A stretch of 64,000 bases of DNA from Candidatus Sulfurimonas baltica. Its GTDB lineage: Bacteria > Campylobacterota > Campylobacteria > Campylobacterales > Sulfurimonadaceae. Shown piece by piece: positions 11,952 through 20,417 of the stretch; the first letter of the stretch is position 1, and every line of letters begins with the position of its first letter. Under the pieces are notes generated by a model, which saw only the letters and a list, made by a program, of their open reading frames with translations, searched no databases and was not told where the DNA came from. The position numbers and the translations under genes were made by a program. The DNA lies in assembly GCF_015265455.1 (NCBI RefSeq), contig NZ_CP054492.1, positions 1,984,001 through 2,048,000 on the forward strand, read 5' to 3'.

Positions 11952-13841
11952 TTACTGTTTAATGCCAAGAAGTGTCTGCATCATTTGATCGATTGTTGTT
12001 ATTATCTTGGCTGCAGCACCATATGCTGTTTGATATTTTATCAAATTTGTCATCTCTTCGTCCATGCTAACTTTTGAAACAGAAGCGTATTCCATTTCAG
12101 TAGCATTAAATTGTGCTGTCACTGTATCATTTCTTCTCATAGCACTATTGGTTGCTGTTCCAACTTCAGTAGCTATTATGTCAAACATCCCATATGTTGT
12201 ACTATTAAATGTAGTATTGCCTATGTTGAAATCATATTTTTCAAACTGTTGCTGAATCATATCTATAGCTAATCTATTATCGCCCGTCGTTGAAGAGTAC
12301 CCAGCTGAAAGAAGGGTAGAATTATCTTTATAAGAGCGATTTAAATCTATATTTTTAGCACTATCTCCATCAAAAAATCTATTTAGTCCCAACGCACCGG
12401 CAAAATTTGTCCCAGAATCAAATGAACCATCTTTAAGAGTGTCCGCAATACCAAACGTGTAGCCTTGAGACTTTGAAAAAGCATCAATTCTCAATTCCAG
12501 CCCACTGTCACCACTCGCATAGTTGACAAAGTTAAAACCATTTTTAAAAAAATTATCAATATCGTTGTTGGCATTACCATCGTTATTATCATCTATCTGT
12601 GCCGAAATTTGAGCTTCAATCGAGTTAGAGCCAGCAACTCCGCTCATCGTTGTAGCCACATCAATTGTTATACTTCTTCTAGATGCTTCATTACCATCTA
12701 TGTCATATACAATTAAATCAAATGTTCCTTCTTTTAAATTCAGTGAAGATCCAAGGAGAGAGCTTGAAGCACTTAAGCCAGCGATTGGATTAGACTCCAT
12801 TTTAGTAGTTGGTGTTTGTGCATAAAGATTATTTGTAGCTTCTATGAGACCTTGAGCAAAAGTATCAAGTTCTGATACAACATTTTGTATTGTTCCATCT
12901 ACAGGCAAACCACTTGTTGTATCAATAGCTCCACCCCTTAGATTTAAAATAGCACCTATTTTACCGCCGGATATCTCTTCTGCCATTGGAAGTAAGGTGC
13001 CATCTTGCTTCTCATAAGAAATCTCATAAAATCCTTTTGGATTATTATTTTTTGAAATATGTAGAGGATGAAAAGAGTTTCCATCTACAATGTTAAAGCC
13101 ATTAACGCTCAATAAGTAAGATTCAGTTTTAATATTTGAAGAGCTATCAATGTTAATATTTGACTCTATGTTTCCAGTATTGACATTAGAACCGATTAGT
13201 CTTGAGAGATCTCTCTCAATAACATTTCTTTTATCTCTTAAATCATTCGCTGTATATTCACTTCCATCTTCAGCTGCAGCGATAGAGAGATTTAACCCTG
13301 CTAATTCTTTTGCTAAAGAGTTAACCTCATTGACATTCACTTCCAATTCATTATTTATTTGTGATTGTAGTGATAATACTTGAGTTTGCACTTGTTTAAT
13401 ATGATTTGATAGGTCTTCAGTCTGTTTTGCTAGTGCCAACTTTATAGCATCGTTATCAGGATTATCAGAAAAACTTTGCCACATGTTGTAGTACTCTTGC
13501 AAACTTGCTTTTACTCCGACATTGTCAATCTCTGGAAAATAAGATGAAAGTTCCTGCAAAGTTTTTTTCTCATAATCACTATACTCTTTATCTGATGAGA
13601 GAGTAACAAATCTGTCAAATACAAAATTATCAAAAATTCTTTCTATTGCCAATATATCAACGCCGTTGCCAACATTCCCTCTTGCGCTGTTAACCGGTGT
13701 TGATGCCGTACTCACAACACGCTGTCTTGTGTACCCATCACTATCGGCATTAGCAATATTATGCGCAGTAGTTTCAATGCCGACCTGAGAAGCACTCAGA
13801 CCTGTGTATCCAATATTTAATGAATTGAAAATTGATGGCAT
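11952..13841 (-). CDS. flgK: Flagellar hook-associated protein 1 (FlgK)
   Basis: FlgK forms the first hook-filament junction ring. The 629-residue protein shows the axial-protein N-terminus (SLNIGYTGLSASQVGIETTA then HNIANADSDGYTRQRV, about 7-42) and the matching C-terminal heptad region ending near MQTLLGIKQ. These flagellar D0 domains pair as a coiled coil. The middle is variable and Ser/Asn-rich. It is the last flagellar gene of the flgM-flgN-flgK unit, 1 nt after flgN, whose product is its export chaperone. A sigma-28-type promoter lies upstream of flgM. Confidence 0.95.
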   Translation of the reverse strand: MPSIFNSLNIGYTGLSASQVGIETTAHNIANADSDGYTRQRVVSTASTPVNSARGNVGNGVDILAIERIFDNFVFDRFVTLSSDKEYSDYEKKTLQELSSYFPEIDNVGVKASLQEYYNMWQSFSDNPDNDAIKLALAKQTEDLSNHIKQVQTQVLSLQSQINNELEVNVNEVNSLAKELAGLNLSIAAAEDGSEYTANDLRDKRNVIERDLSRLIGSNVNTGNIESNINIDSSSNIKTESYLLSVNGFNIVDGNSFHPLHISKNNNPKGFYEISYEKQDGTLLPMAEEISGGKIGAILNLRGGAIDTTSGLPVDGTIQNVVSELDTFAQGLIEATNNLYAQTPTTKMESNPIAGLSASSSLLGSSLNLKEGTFDLIVYDIDGNEASRRSITIDVATTMSGVAGSNSIEAQISAQIDDNNDGNANNDIDNFFKNGFNFVNYASGDSGLELRIDAFSKSQGYTFGIADTLKDGSFDSGTNFAGALGLNRFFDGDSAKNIDLNRSYKDNSTLLSAGYSSTTGDNRLAIDMIQQQFEKYDFNIGNTTFNSTTYGMFDIIATEVGTATNSAMRRNDTVTAQFNATEMEYASVSKVSMDEEMTNLIKYQTAYGAAAKIITTIDQMMQTLLGIKQ

Positions 13842-13842
13842 C

Positions 13843-14271
13843 TTATACTCTCACTTCCAAAATTGCAGAATTTTTTGATGCTACTTTTTTGTATCCTTGC
13901 ATCTCTGTTGGTACAATTCTTTCTAAAAATGTATTATATAAATTACTTACTGCTAAAACCAATTTTGCGTATCGTTTATTTACTTCTCTTAAATTTGAAA
14001 GTTCTACTCTAAGTTCCCCTAAAGCTACATGTTGTTCTTCATTTAAAAGATCCGGCAAATCTTTGTCAGGGCTTTTTGTCATCAATGAAGATATCTCATG
14101 GTCAATCATAGCTTTTTTTGATTCAAAACTTTTTAATTTTTCTTCTTTTAGTGTCAATCTTTCAAACTGAGGATTATTCCGTGCTTCTTTTATATCTTCT
14201 ACATCACTTTCTGTAATTTTAATTAAATCCCTCAAGTCGCATAATGCACTTTGTAAATGATAAGACAGCAT
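13843..14271 (-). CDS. flgN: FlgN-like flagellar export chaperone
   Basis: The protein has 142 residues, is mostly helical and has heptad patterning. It is inferred to be FlgN, the chaperone for hook-associated proteins FlgK and FlgL, from size, helix content and position between flgM and flgK, the standard flagellar order. Sequence conservation of FlgN is low, so the identity rests partly on context. The ATG has AAGGA 7 nt upstream. Confidence 0.75.
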   Translation of the reverse strand: MLSYHLQSALCDLRDLIKITESDVEDIKEARNNPQFERLTLKEEKLKSFESKKAMIDHEISSLMTKSPDKDLPDLLNEEQHVALGELRVELSNLREVNKRYAKLVLAVSNLYNTFLERIVPTEMQGYKKVASKNSAILEVRV

Positions 14272-14287
14272 CTTTCAATCCTTAATT

Positions 14288-14500
14288 TTAACTTAACAAC
14301 TCTTCGGCTATCTTTTCGGATAAGGCCTCTATGTTAATTTTATATTCTCCAGACTCAAGAGCCTCTTTTATCTGGTCCACTTTGCTCATGTCCCCTTGTT
14401 TGGAGACTTTAGTAACTACTTTGTCTGATACTTCTTTGTTAACTGAACTATTTGAGTAAGCGTTACGTACAGCCCCACTATTGACTTGTGAAATCATCAT
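14288..14500 (-). CDS. flgM: Anti-sigma-28 factor FlgM
   Basis: FlgM binds FliA (sigma-28) and blocks late flagellar gene expression until it is exported through the finished hook. The 70-residue protein has a disordered Ser/Asn/Lys-rich first half and the conserved C-terminal helix region KVDQIKEALESGEYKINIEA followed by LSEKIAEELL, the sigma-binding part. Several start codons are stacked (TTG-ATG-ATG); the first ATG is used here, with AAAGGG just upstream. A sigma-28-type promoter in front of it would give negative autoregulation. Confidence 0.9.
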   Translation of the reverse strand: MMISQVNSGAVRNAYSNSSVNKEVSDKVVTKVSKQGDMSKVDQIKEALESGEYKINIEALSEKIAEELLS

Positions 14501-14539
14501 CAACCCTTTATTTATCTATTGGTTTTTCTCTATACAGTA

Positions 14540-14566
14540 CAATCGACAAAAAAAGAAAAAACTTAA
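14540..14566 (-). promoter_or_regulatory. Sigma-28 (FliA)-type promoter of flgM-flgN-flgK
   Basis: Read on the minus strand, TTAAGTTT (14566-14559), 11 nt, then GTCGATTG (14547-14540) match the enterobacterial sigma-28 consensus TAAAGTTT-N11-GCCGATAA at 7 of 8 and 5 of 8 positions with exact spacing. The -35 part overlaps the flgJ stop codon. The predicted start lies about 30-40 nt before flgM. Placement before flgM and flgK, known late flagellar genes, supports the call. Confidence 0.72.
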
Positions 14567-14865
14567 GCTTTTTCACTCAAAAAATCATATAACATTTGAG
14601 AAAATCCAAACCCTCCTGCACTGGCCTTAGCAAGTTCATCTCTATACATAGATTTATAGATTTTATCTCCTGGATCATTTTGATCTGAAAAAAGATTTTT
14701 TTCATCTTTCATAGCATTATCCATAAGCATTTTTAATATCACTGACTCAAAAGCATCTGTTTGTTCTCTTAGCTCAACATTATCTGCTTTTGGGTCTATT
14801 TTAGGAATTTGGTGCTGTTGCGACATATAATTAGCTTGCATATTTATTGAATTAGATCCGTACAT
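14563..14865 (-). CDS. flgJ: Flagellar rod-binding protein FlgJ (N-terminal domain only)
   Basis: This 100-residue protein matches the rod-binding domain of FlgJ, with the segment FESVILKMLMDNAMKD and the later IYKSMYRDELAKASAGG typical of that domain. The C-terminal muramidase domain of enterobacterial FlgJ is absent, as is usual in Campylobacterota, so wall opening must be done by another enzyme. It begins at the end of flgI with overlapping codons and is co-transcribed with it. Confidence 0.9.
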   Translation of the reverse strand: MYGSNSINMQANYMSQQHQIPKIDPKADNVELREQTDAFESVILKMLMDNAMKDEKNLFSDQNDPGDKIYKSMYRDELAKASAGGFGFSQMLYDFLSEKA

Positions 14866-15911
14866 TATATTACCTTTAGCTCTGCAGATATGCTGCCAGC
14901 ACTCTTCATGGCTTCCAAAATTGAAATAATATCTTTTGGTGTAGCTCCCATTTTTTGGAGTGAACGAACCAAGTTTGCTACAGTTGTAGTTCCTGTCTTA
15001 GTGTACAGCTCATTTTCATTAAGACCGATAACCATATTTTCATCTACAACCATTGCTCCAGCCGGATTACTTAAATTACTCTGCTCTGTAATTTTTATTG
15101 TAATATCGCCATGAGTCATAATAATTGGTTTGATTTTTATACCTACTCCAGAGATTATTGTTCCAGTTCTCTCATTTATAACTATTTTACTTTTAACATC
15201 ATAGTCCATATCAATATCTTGAACTTCTGCTAAAAATTCAATCATACTTCTATTTTGCGGTTTTTTTAGTCTTATTGTTCTTGGATCCATTGCTACTGCA
15301 ACTTGTGTATTATAAAAACTATTTATATTTTTTTGAATTGAAACACTGTTCTTAAAATTAGATTCTTTTAAAGATAGTGTTACATACTCTTGATTATATA
15401 AATCAAGTGAAATCTCACGCTCAACCAAACCGCCGTTGTATATTAGTCCAACTGTTGGATGAGAGTCCACTCCTGCACCTTTTCCATTACGCCCACCTAT
15501 ACTTACAGCGCCTTGTGCTAAACCATAAATTTTACCGTCAACCCCTTTTAGAGGGGTCATCAAGAGTGTTCCGCCCTCTAGTGATTTTGCATCTCCTATT
15601 GAAGATACGGTAATATTAAACTTATCTCCCTGTCTAGAAAATGGAGCAAGTTCTGCTGTAACTACAACTGCGGCAACATTTTTTGATTTAATATCTACAG
15701 AATCCATGTCGATGTTCATAGCTTTTAACATATTTGCGATTGATTGAAGAGTGAATTTTGAGGTTGTTCCATCACCTGTCTTTTTAAGACCGATAACCAA
15801 AGAGTAACCTATTAGATGATTGTCTCTAACACCGACAATATTTGCGACATTGCTTATTTTTGCAGAGTAAAGTGTTGTGATAGTAAGTAAAAATAAAATA
15901 AAATTTCTCAT
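14865..15911 (-). CDS. flgI: Flagellar P-ring protein FlgI
   Basis: FlgI forms the P-ring around the flagellar rod in the peptidoglycan layer. The 348 residues begin with a signal peptide (about 17 residues, MRNFILFLLTITTLYSA). Typical P-ring segments follow, including NHLIGYSLVIGLKKTGDGT, GGTLLMTPLKGVDGKIYGLA and the conserved C-terminus. The ATG at 15911 is preferred over an upstream TTG because it has AAGGA at proper spacing and places the signal peptide at the N-terminus. A sigma-54-type promoter lies 28 nt upstream. Confidence 0.94.
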   Translation of the reverse strand: MRNFILFLLTITTLYSAKISNVANIVGVRDNHLIGYSLVIGLKKTGDGTTSKFTLQSIANMLKAMNIDMDSVDIKSKNVAAVVVTAELAPFSRQGDKFNITVSSIGDAKSLEGGTLLMTPLKGVDGKIYGLAQGAVSIGGRNGKGAGVDSHPTVGLIYNGGLVEREISLDLYNQEYVTLSLKESNFKNSVSIQKNINSFYNTQVAVAMDPRTIRLKKPQNRSMIEFLAEVQDIDMDYDVKSKIVINERTGTIISGVGIKIKPIIMTHGDITIKITEQSNLSNPAGAMVVDENMVIGLNENELYTKTGTTTVANLVRSLQKMGATPKDIISILEAMKSAGSISAELKVI

Positions 15912-15938
15912 AGATAATCCTTGAACATATTCAAATAT

Positions 15939-15956
15939 GAGCAAATATTATTCCAA
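15939..15956 (-). promoter_or_regulatory. Sigma-54 (RpoN)-type promoter of flgI-flgJ
   Basis: Read on the minus strand the sequence is TTGGAATAATATTTGCTC: the invariant GG (15954-15953), exactly 10 nt, and the invariant GC (15942-15941), with the TTGC form of the -12 element. The predicted start is near 15929, just before the flgI ribosome-binding site. RpoN control of rod, ring and hook genes is known in Campylobacter and Helicobacter. The -24 element is only a partial match beyond GG. Confidence 0.7.
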
Positions 15957-15982
15957 TTAAGTTATTATCTCCTAAAAGGAGG

Positions 15983-16567
15983 CTACATGTAGTAGGTTAG
16001 TGTTGTATTTCCAAATTTTTTAGATTTTTTAAGAGAGAAAGCACCTATGTTTTCTGGGATTTCTAAACCTGTCATATGCTCTATTATTATTAATTCGACT
16101 CTCTCTTTTGGCAATGAAGCTATCAATTCTATAGTTTTGTCATATATATCTTCCATACCCTCTCTTATGTTAAAAGGTGGGTCGATATAAAAATATGCTG
16201 ATTCATCTCTTTTTTGAAGGTTTTTGACAACACTTTTTATATTTACAAAAGTATCACCGGCCAAGACCTCACATGCTGATGGGTCGGTCTGCTCTATGTT
16301 TTCTCTTAAAATTTTAATGGCATCTCGGTCACGCTCCATAAAAACAACATTTTTAGCCCCTCTGCTAAGTGCTTCTAGTCCAATGGAACCGCTTCCTGAA
16401 AAGAGTTCAACGAAGTTTGCATCAATGATATCAAACTGCAAGGTGTTAAAAAAAGACTCTAAAACTATAGCCTTTGATGTTCTTGTTGTAGTTTTAGATG
16501 GCAGTTTTAAAACTTTGTTTTTAAATTTTCCGGAAATTATTTTTTTTGTCACTTGTTTACTCTTCAT
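15983..16567 (-). CDS. rsmD: 16S rRNA (guanine966-N2)-methyltransferase RsmD
   Basis: RsmD methylates G966 of 16S rRNA using S-adenosylmethionine. The 194 residues contain the Rossmann SAM motif FVELFSGSGSIGLEALSRGA (52-71), an acidic ERD at the end of strand 2 (78-80), the N-methylase motif DPPF (129-132) and the C-terminal KKFGNTTLTYY typical of the family. It overlaps the preceding gene by 11 nt and ends a five-gene operon just upstream of the flgI promoter. Confidence 0.93.
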   Translation of the reverse strand: MKSKQVTKKIISGKFKNKVLKLPSKTTTRTSKAIVLESFFNTLQFDIIDANFVELFSGSGSIGLEALSRGAKNVVFMERDRDAIKILRENIEQTDPSACEVLAGDTFVNIKSVVKNLQKRDESAYFYIDPPFNIREGMEDIYDKTIELIASLPKERVELIIIEHMTGLEIPENIGAFSLKKSKKFGNTTLTYYM

Positions 16568-16931
16568 AAAACGCTCTCACTGCTTTTAAAATATTATTTT
16601 GATACTCTTTTGTTAAAGACTCGATTCGTTTTTCTAAAATATCAAAGTCCAAAGGGGCATATTCGTTAAATATCTCGTTCTTTACTTCTGGACTCTCTTG
16701 TTTCATACTTTTATATTTTTTTTCAAGCGCTAAAATTAATTGAGACTTTGAAAATGGTTTTACTATATCTGCACTCTTATCACTGGAGATATAAACACAT
16801 CTGATATCATTAAGGCACTTTTCATCTCTCAAAACAATATCACACTGCTTTAATGAGCTAAGGTGCTTATCCAAAAAAAGTTCTAAGGATTTTTGCATTA
16901 GCGGTGATTTACACTCAACTGCTACTTTCAT
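16557..16931 (-). CDS. Hypothetical protein in the rsmD operon
   Basis: This protein has 124 residues, no signal peptide and no membrane segment. The first 75 residues alternate hydrophobic strands and helices and end in a KPFSKSQLILALEKK-like helix, loosely recalling a degenerate response-regulator fold without its Asp pocket. The rest is charged helix. It lies 3 nt after the exonuclease and overlaps rsmD by 11 nt, so it is certainly in the operon. No function can be assigned. Confidence 0.75.
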   Translation of the reverse strand: MKVAVECKSPLMQKSLELFLDKHLSSLKQCDIVLRDEKCLNDIRCVYISSDKSADIVKPFSKSQLILALEKKYKSMKQESPEVKNEIFNEYAPLDFDILEKRIESLTKEYQNNILKAVRAFYEE

Positions 16932-16933
16932 AA

Positions 16934-17650
16934 TTACCCCTCTAAATTGTAAGTGACACTATAGCGCAAATCTTCATCTAAATCCATAATATTACCAAGC
17001 ATCCACTCTAAATAGGCTCTGTCTATCATAGCTATCTCCTCTATATGTCGGCCACTGTATTTTCCAAACTCAAACTTCTCTATCAGCACATTTTTAAAGC
17101 TAAGTTCAATCATCTTTACATGTGAAGATATTTCTAATAGATACTCATACAAAAGCCTTACATGTAAAGAATCTATCAATGCATTATGCGCTGAAATACC
17201 CTCTGTAACTTCACATTTTACTGCCTCTTTTTTTTCTATCTTATAAAGCTGTAATTCATATCTTAAAAACTGTAAAGAGAACTGTTCACACTCAGGTATC
17301 AGATGTTTTGTCACTCTTAGAGTATCTATTAATTTTGTATTTGGTTTAAAGCTACATGTAGCCAACATTTTCAAATCAAACTTTAAATTATGAGCTATTA
17401 TTGTTGAATTTTCATTGTTGTGTTCTTGTAAAAACTTATACGTCTCACTATCTGTAAGTTTGGGCTTATCTTTTATCATCTCATTTGTAATATGGTTTAT
17501 GCTTGAAGCTTTTGAAGAGATTTTTTTACCTTCGTTTACAAGATCATATTTTGAAATTATTTTATCGCCATCTATTGCAATAAGACCGATAGAGCAAATT
17601 CTGTCAGCGCTCTCTAATCCAGTTGTTTCAACATCCAGAAATATCAGCAT
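16934..17650 (-). CDS. DnaQ-like 3'-5' exonuclease with C-terminal DUF3820-like domain
   Basis: The protein has 238 residues. The DEDD exonuclease motifs are complete: DVETTG (6-11, ExoI), HNLKFD (about 92-97, ExoII) and HNALID (about 155-160, ExoIII His-x4-Asp). This predicts a two-metal exonuclease like DnaQ epsilon. The last 45 residues (FEFGKYSGRHIEEIA then YLEWML) resemble the DUF3820 module often fused to such exonucleases. Fidelity, repair and RNA trimming are all possible roles. It overlaps the upstream membrane protein gene by 7 nt. Confidence 0.85.
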   Translation of the reverse strand: MLIFLDVETTGLESADRICSIGLIAIDGDKIISKYDLVNEGKKISSKASSINHITNEMIKDKPKLTDSETYKFLQEHNNENSTIIAHNLKFDLKMLATCSFKPNTKLIDTLRVTKHLIPECEQFSLQFLRYELQLYKIEKKEAVKCEVTEGISAHNALIDSLHVRLLYEYLLEISSHVKMIELSFKNVLIEKFEFGKYSGRHIEEIAMIDRAYLEWMLGNIMDLDEDLRYSVTYNLEG

Positions 17651-18183
17651 TTAGCAATCTTCACTCTCTTGCACCTAGATCCAAGAATTATAAAGGAAAA
17701 ATAACCACTCAGTAAAATAAAACAAAAAAGCCAGTAGATGCTAAACCACTCAAAAATACCACTATATGAGGTAAAAAGATGGGTATAGACTATTGCCAAA
17801 ACCATTACGGAACCGACAAGCCAAATATTTAGCATAAACCATTTACGCCAAACTTTTACCAAATCTCCATAGCCGATAATCTCTATTGTGCTATCGCCTT
17901 TACATGTAAGAAGTTTAAATTCATAACCATTTATACACGTATTAAATATATATTTAATCCCTCTAAAAAGTGCCAAAAGAAGAGTAACGCTCCAAACTAT
18001 CGGAAACCAGAATTGTAAAATATCTTTAAGTGCTTGAAATACTTCACTGTTTACGGTTGGCATACTTGAGGAAAAATATATAAAAGATGTAATTGCGATA
18101 GTTATGGCATACGCGAAAATAACACTACATGTAACTAATCTTGAAGCCCATTTTAGCCAAAGCAGAAAATAGAATTTACCCAT
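17644..18183 (-). CDS. Hypothetical four-helix inner-membrane protein
   Basis: The protein has 179 residues with about four predicted membrane helices (roughly 15-38, 55-75, 112-133 and 140-165) and a cytoplasmic-looking loop of about 35 residues between the second and third. The N-terminus is basic and aromatic. It overlaps both neighbours by 7-8 nt, so it is translationally coupled within the operon. I do not recognise a family and no catalytic motif is visible. Confidence 0.75.
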   Translation of the reverse strand: MGKFYFLLWLKWASRLVTCSVIFAYAITIAITSFIYFSSSMPTVNSEVFQALKDILQFWFPIVWSVTLLLALFRGIKYIFNTCINGYEFKLLTCKGDSTIEIIGYGDLVKVWRKWFMLNIWLVGSVMVLAIVYTHLFTSYSGIFEWFSIYWLFCFILLSGYFSFIILGSRCKRVKIAKC

Positions 18184-18607
18184 TGTGCTTTTTTAAAGGG
18201 AGCAGCATTGTGTGGTAATGTTCAAGTGTCATAAAACTTTTCTCAAATCTAAACCTAAGTATAAACTCTACGATTTTATCTTTAAGCTCCACATCTACGT
18301 TTTCAGCTTTTCCAAAGTATCCCAAAGATACATTTTTACTCTTTACAACAGCATCCTTGTCATAGCCAATAGCTAAAATTTGCAGATACTTTCCATTTTT
18401 GATTTCGCCAAGATTTTCAACAAGAAGTGATGCGCCTGAGAGATTAACAGCTTTAAAGTTAAATAGTTCACTAAACTCTTCAACTTTTTCGTCAATCCCT
18501 ATTTCTTTGTACAAATTTTCCAATATCTTTAGATTGTCTTTTCTGGCAGTCTCATAACTTGAGATTTTATTTGTTAAATTTTTTAGTCTATCAAGAGCTG
18601 AACTCAT
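18176..18607 (-). CDS. Hypothetical soluble protein, first gene of the operon
   Basis: This 143-residue, probably cytoplasmic protein has an N-terminal charged helix (1-45) with coiled-coil character, followed by an alpha/beta domain. It heads the five-gene operon running to rsmD, and is divergent from murA across an 84-nt AT-rich gap. It overlaps the downstream membrane protein gene by 8 nt. I do not recognise the family. Confidence 0.75.
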   Translation of the reverse strand: MSSALDRLKNLTNKISSYETARKDNLKILENLYKEIGIDEKVEEFSELFNFKAVNLSGASLLVENLGEIKNGKYLQILAIGYDKDAVVKSKNVSLGYFGKAENVDVELKDKIVEFILRFRFEKSFMTLEHYHTMLLPLKKHNG

Positions 18608-18721
18608 TCAACATTCCTATTATTAAATCTCGTAAAATATGAGAAAGAGCCAATATAACTCTTTAACAAAATTATATCAAAATAAGATATAATGTTTTTA
18701 AAAGTTTACATAAAGATTGAA

Positions 18722-19990
18722 ATGGACTACTTACAAATAAAAAGAGTTAAATCTCTTAACGGGCAAATTAAAATCTCCGGTGCAAAAAATGCATCCCTTC
18801 CACTTATTGCTATGACAATACTCGCAAAAAACAGTGTTAGCATAAAAAATTTGCCACATGTTGCAGATATAAACACGCTTTTAAAACTACTCTCAAATCT
18901 TGGTGCAAAGTTTAATAGAGGCGATGAGATAACAACCGTTGACACATCTTCACTAACCGAGACAAAGGCAACGTATGACATTGTTAAAACTATGAGGGCT
19001 TCCATCTTAGTTTTAGGTCCTATTTTAGCTAGATTTGGACACTGCGAAGTATCACTTCCAGGCGGTTGTGCAATAGGTCAAAGACCAATTGATTTACACT
19101 TAAAGGCTTTGGAGCAGATGGGTGCAAATATAGATATTAAAGCTGGTTATATTGAAGCTTCTGCACCTAATGGTCTAAAGGGGTGTGAAATCATCTTTGA
19201 CAAGATTACCGTTACCGGAACTGCAAATATTGTTATGGCGGCAGCTTTAGCCCACGGAGTCACAACAATTACAAATGCTGCACGAGAGCCGGAAGTGGTT
19301 CAACTATGTGAAATCTTAAACGCAAACGGTGTTGAGATTAACGGTATCGGAACAGCTGTTTTAACAATCCAAGGAACTTCCGGAAAACTTATAAATATTG
19401 AAGAGTTTTCTGTTATACCAGACCGGATAGAAGCTGGCACGTATCTTTGTGCGGGGGCTATTACAAGATCGGAACTAACACTCACTTCTGTAAATGCAAA
19501 ACATCTAAGCGCAGTGTTGTCAAAACTTGAAGAGATGGGAAGCACATTCACCATTACGCCAGACACAATCACTATCCATCCATCAAAGATAATTAAACCG
19601 GTTAAGATAGTGACACAGGAGTACCCAGCATTTCCAACAGATATGCAAGCTCAATTTTTAGCGCTTGCAACTCAGGCTAACGGAACTTCTATTATTGAAG
19701 AGAGACTGTTTGAGAATAGATTTATGCATGTAAGTGAACTGCAAAGAATGGGTGCTGACATATCACTAAATGGTCATGTTGCGACAGTAAACGGCAAGTC
19801 AAAACTAAGCGGAACAGACGTTATGGCTACAGATTTAAGAGCTTCTAGTGCCCTTGTTTTAGCAGGACTGGTTGCTGATGGGACTACTGATGTTCACCGT
19901 ATTTATCATCTTGACCGCGGTTATGATTCACTTGAAAAGAAGCTGCAAAATGTTGGAGCAGATATAAAAAGACTAAAAGAGCAACAATAG
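18722..19990 (+). CDS. murA: UDP-N-acetylglucosamine 1-carboxyvinyltransferase (MurA)
   Basis: MurA transfers enolpyruvate from PEP to UDP-GlcNAc, the first committed step of peptidoglycan synthesis. It has 422 residues from the chosen ATG. The N-terminal [16 protein letters not shown] is the family start. Cys116 in [10 protein letters not shown] is the catalytic, fosfomycin-sensitive cysteine. The end carries [10 protein letters not shown]. An ATG at 18692 lies inside a TATAAT-like -10 box (18688-18693), so it is probably not translated; the start at 18722 fits the family. Confidence 0.95.
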   Translation: MDYLQIKRVKSLNGQIKISGAKNASLPLIAMTILAKNSVSIKNLPHVADINTLLKLLSNLGAKFNRGDEITTVDTSSLTETKATYDIVKTMRASILVLGPILARFGHCEVSLPGGCAIGQRPIDLHLKALEQMGANIDIKAGYIEASAPNGLKGCEIIFDKITVTGTANIVMAAALAHGVTTITNAAREPEVVQLCEILNANGVEINGIGTAVLTIQGTSGKLINIEEFSVIPDRIEAGTYLCAGAITRSELTLTSVNAKHLSAVLSKLEEMGSTFTITPDTITIHPSKIIKPVKIVTQEYPAFPTDMQAQFLALATQANGTSIIEERLFENRFMHVSELQRMGADISLNGHVATVNGKSKLSGTDVMATDLRASSALVLAGLVADGTTDVHRIYHLDRGYDSLEKKLQNVGADIKRLKEQQ

Positions 19991-20006
19991 AGTAAACAAA
20001 TGTAAT

Positions 20007-20387
20007 TTATTTACTCTCAAATATTATCATCTCATAGATGCTTTTTTTAGTGACTAGAGATTTATTTGGAGAGACTGAACGTGTGTTATGCGCACGGGTA
20101 ACCTCTTGTCTAAGTTCAGAAATTTCTTGTTCCATATCGTCAACATTCTCTTTTAATCTTAAAATAATATCTACTCCAGCTAAGTTTACCCCAAGTTCTC
20201 GAGTCATTCTTAGAATTAGTTTTATTCTATCAATATCTTTTTGAGAGTATAGTCTTATTCTTCCATTTGTTCTAGATGGAGATACAAGATTTTCTCTCTC
20301 ATATTGTCTAAGTGTTTGCGGATGAATATCTAATATTTTCGCAACAATACTAATCAAATAAACTGGCTCTTCATACTGGTGTATCAT
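20007..20387 (-). CDS. hspR: MerR-family heat-shock repressor HspR
   Basis: This 126-residue DNA-binding protein has a MerR-type winged helix. The helix-turn-helix is VYLISIVAKILDIHPQTLRQ (9-28), then YERENLVSP and a wing with GRIRLYSQKDIDRI. A C-terminal coiled coil (about 75-105) serves for dimerisation. HspR represses chaperone genes, binding inverted HAIR sites (CTTGAGT-N7-ACTCAAG) and often using DnaK or CbpA as feedback partner. It follows cbpA by 30 nt, the cbpA-hspR order known in Helicobacter. HAIR-like sites occur before cbpA and grpE in this window. Confidence 0.9.
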   Translation of the reverse strand: MIHQYEEPVYLISIVAKILDIHPQTLRQYERENLVSPSRTNGRIRLYSQKDIDRIKLILRMTRELGVNLAGVDIILRLKENVDDMEQEISELRQEVTRAHNTRSVSPNKSLVTKKSIYEMIIFESK

Positions 20388-20417
20388 AACTTACTCCCTT
20401 AATTTTTACTTTATCAA

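Noticed and set aside
15912-15944. TTG start extending FlgI upstream
   Set aside because: It would bury the signal peptide and begin within the sigma-54 promoter region; the ATG at 15911 has a good ribosome-binding site.
18692-18721. Upstream ATG of murA
   Set aside because: It overlaps a TATAAT-like -10 element and adds ten residues not expected in MurA; the ATG at 18722 fits the family start.
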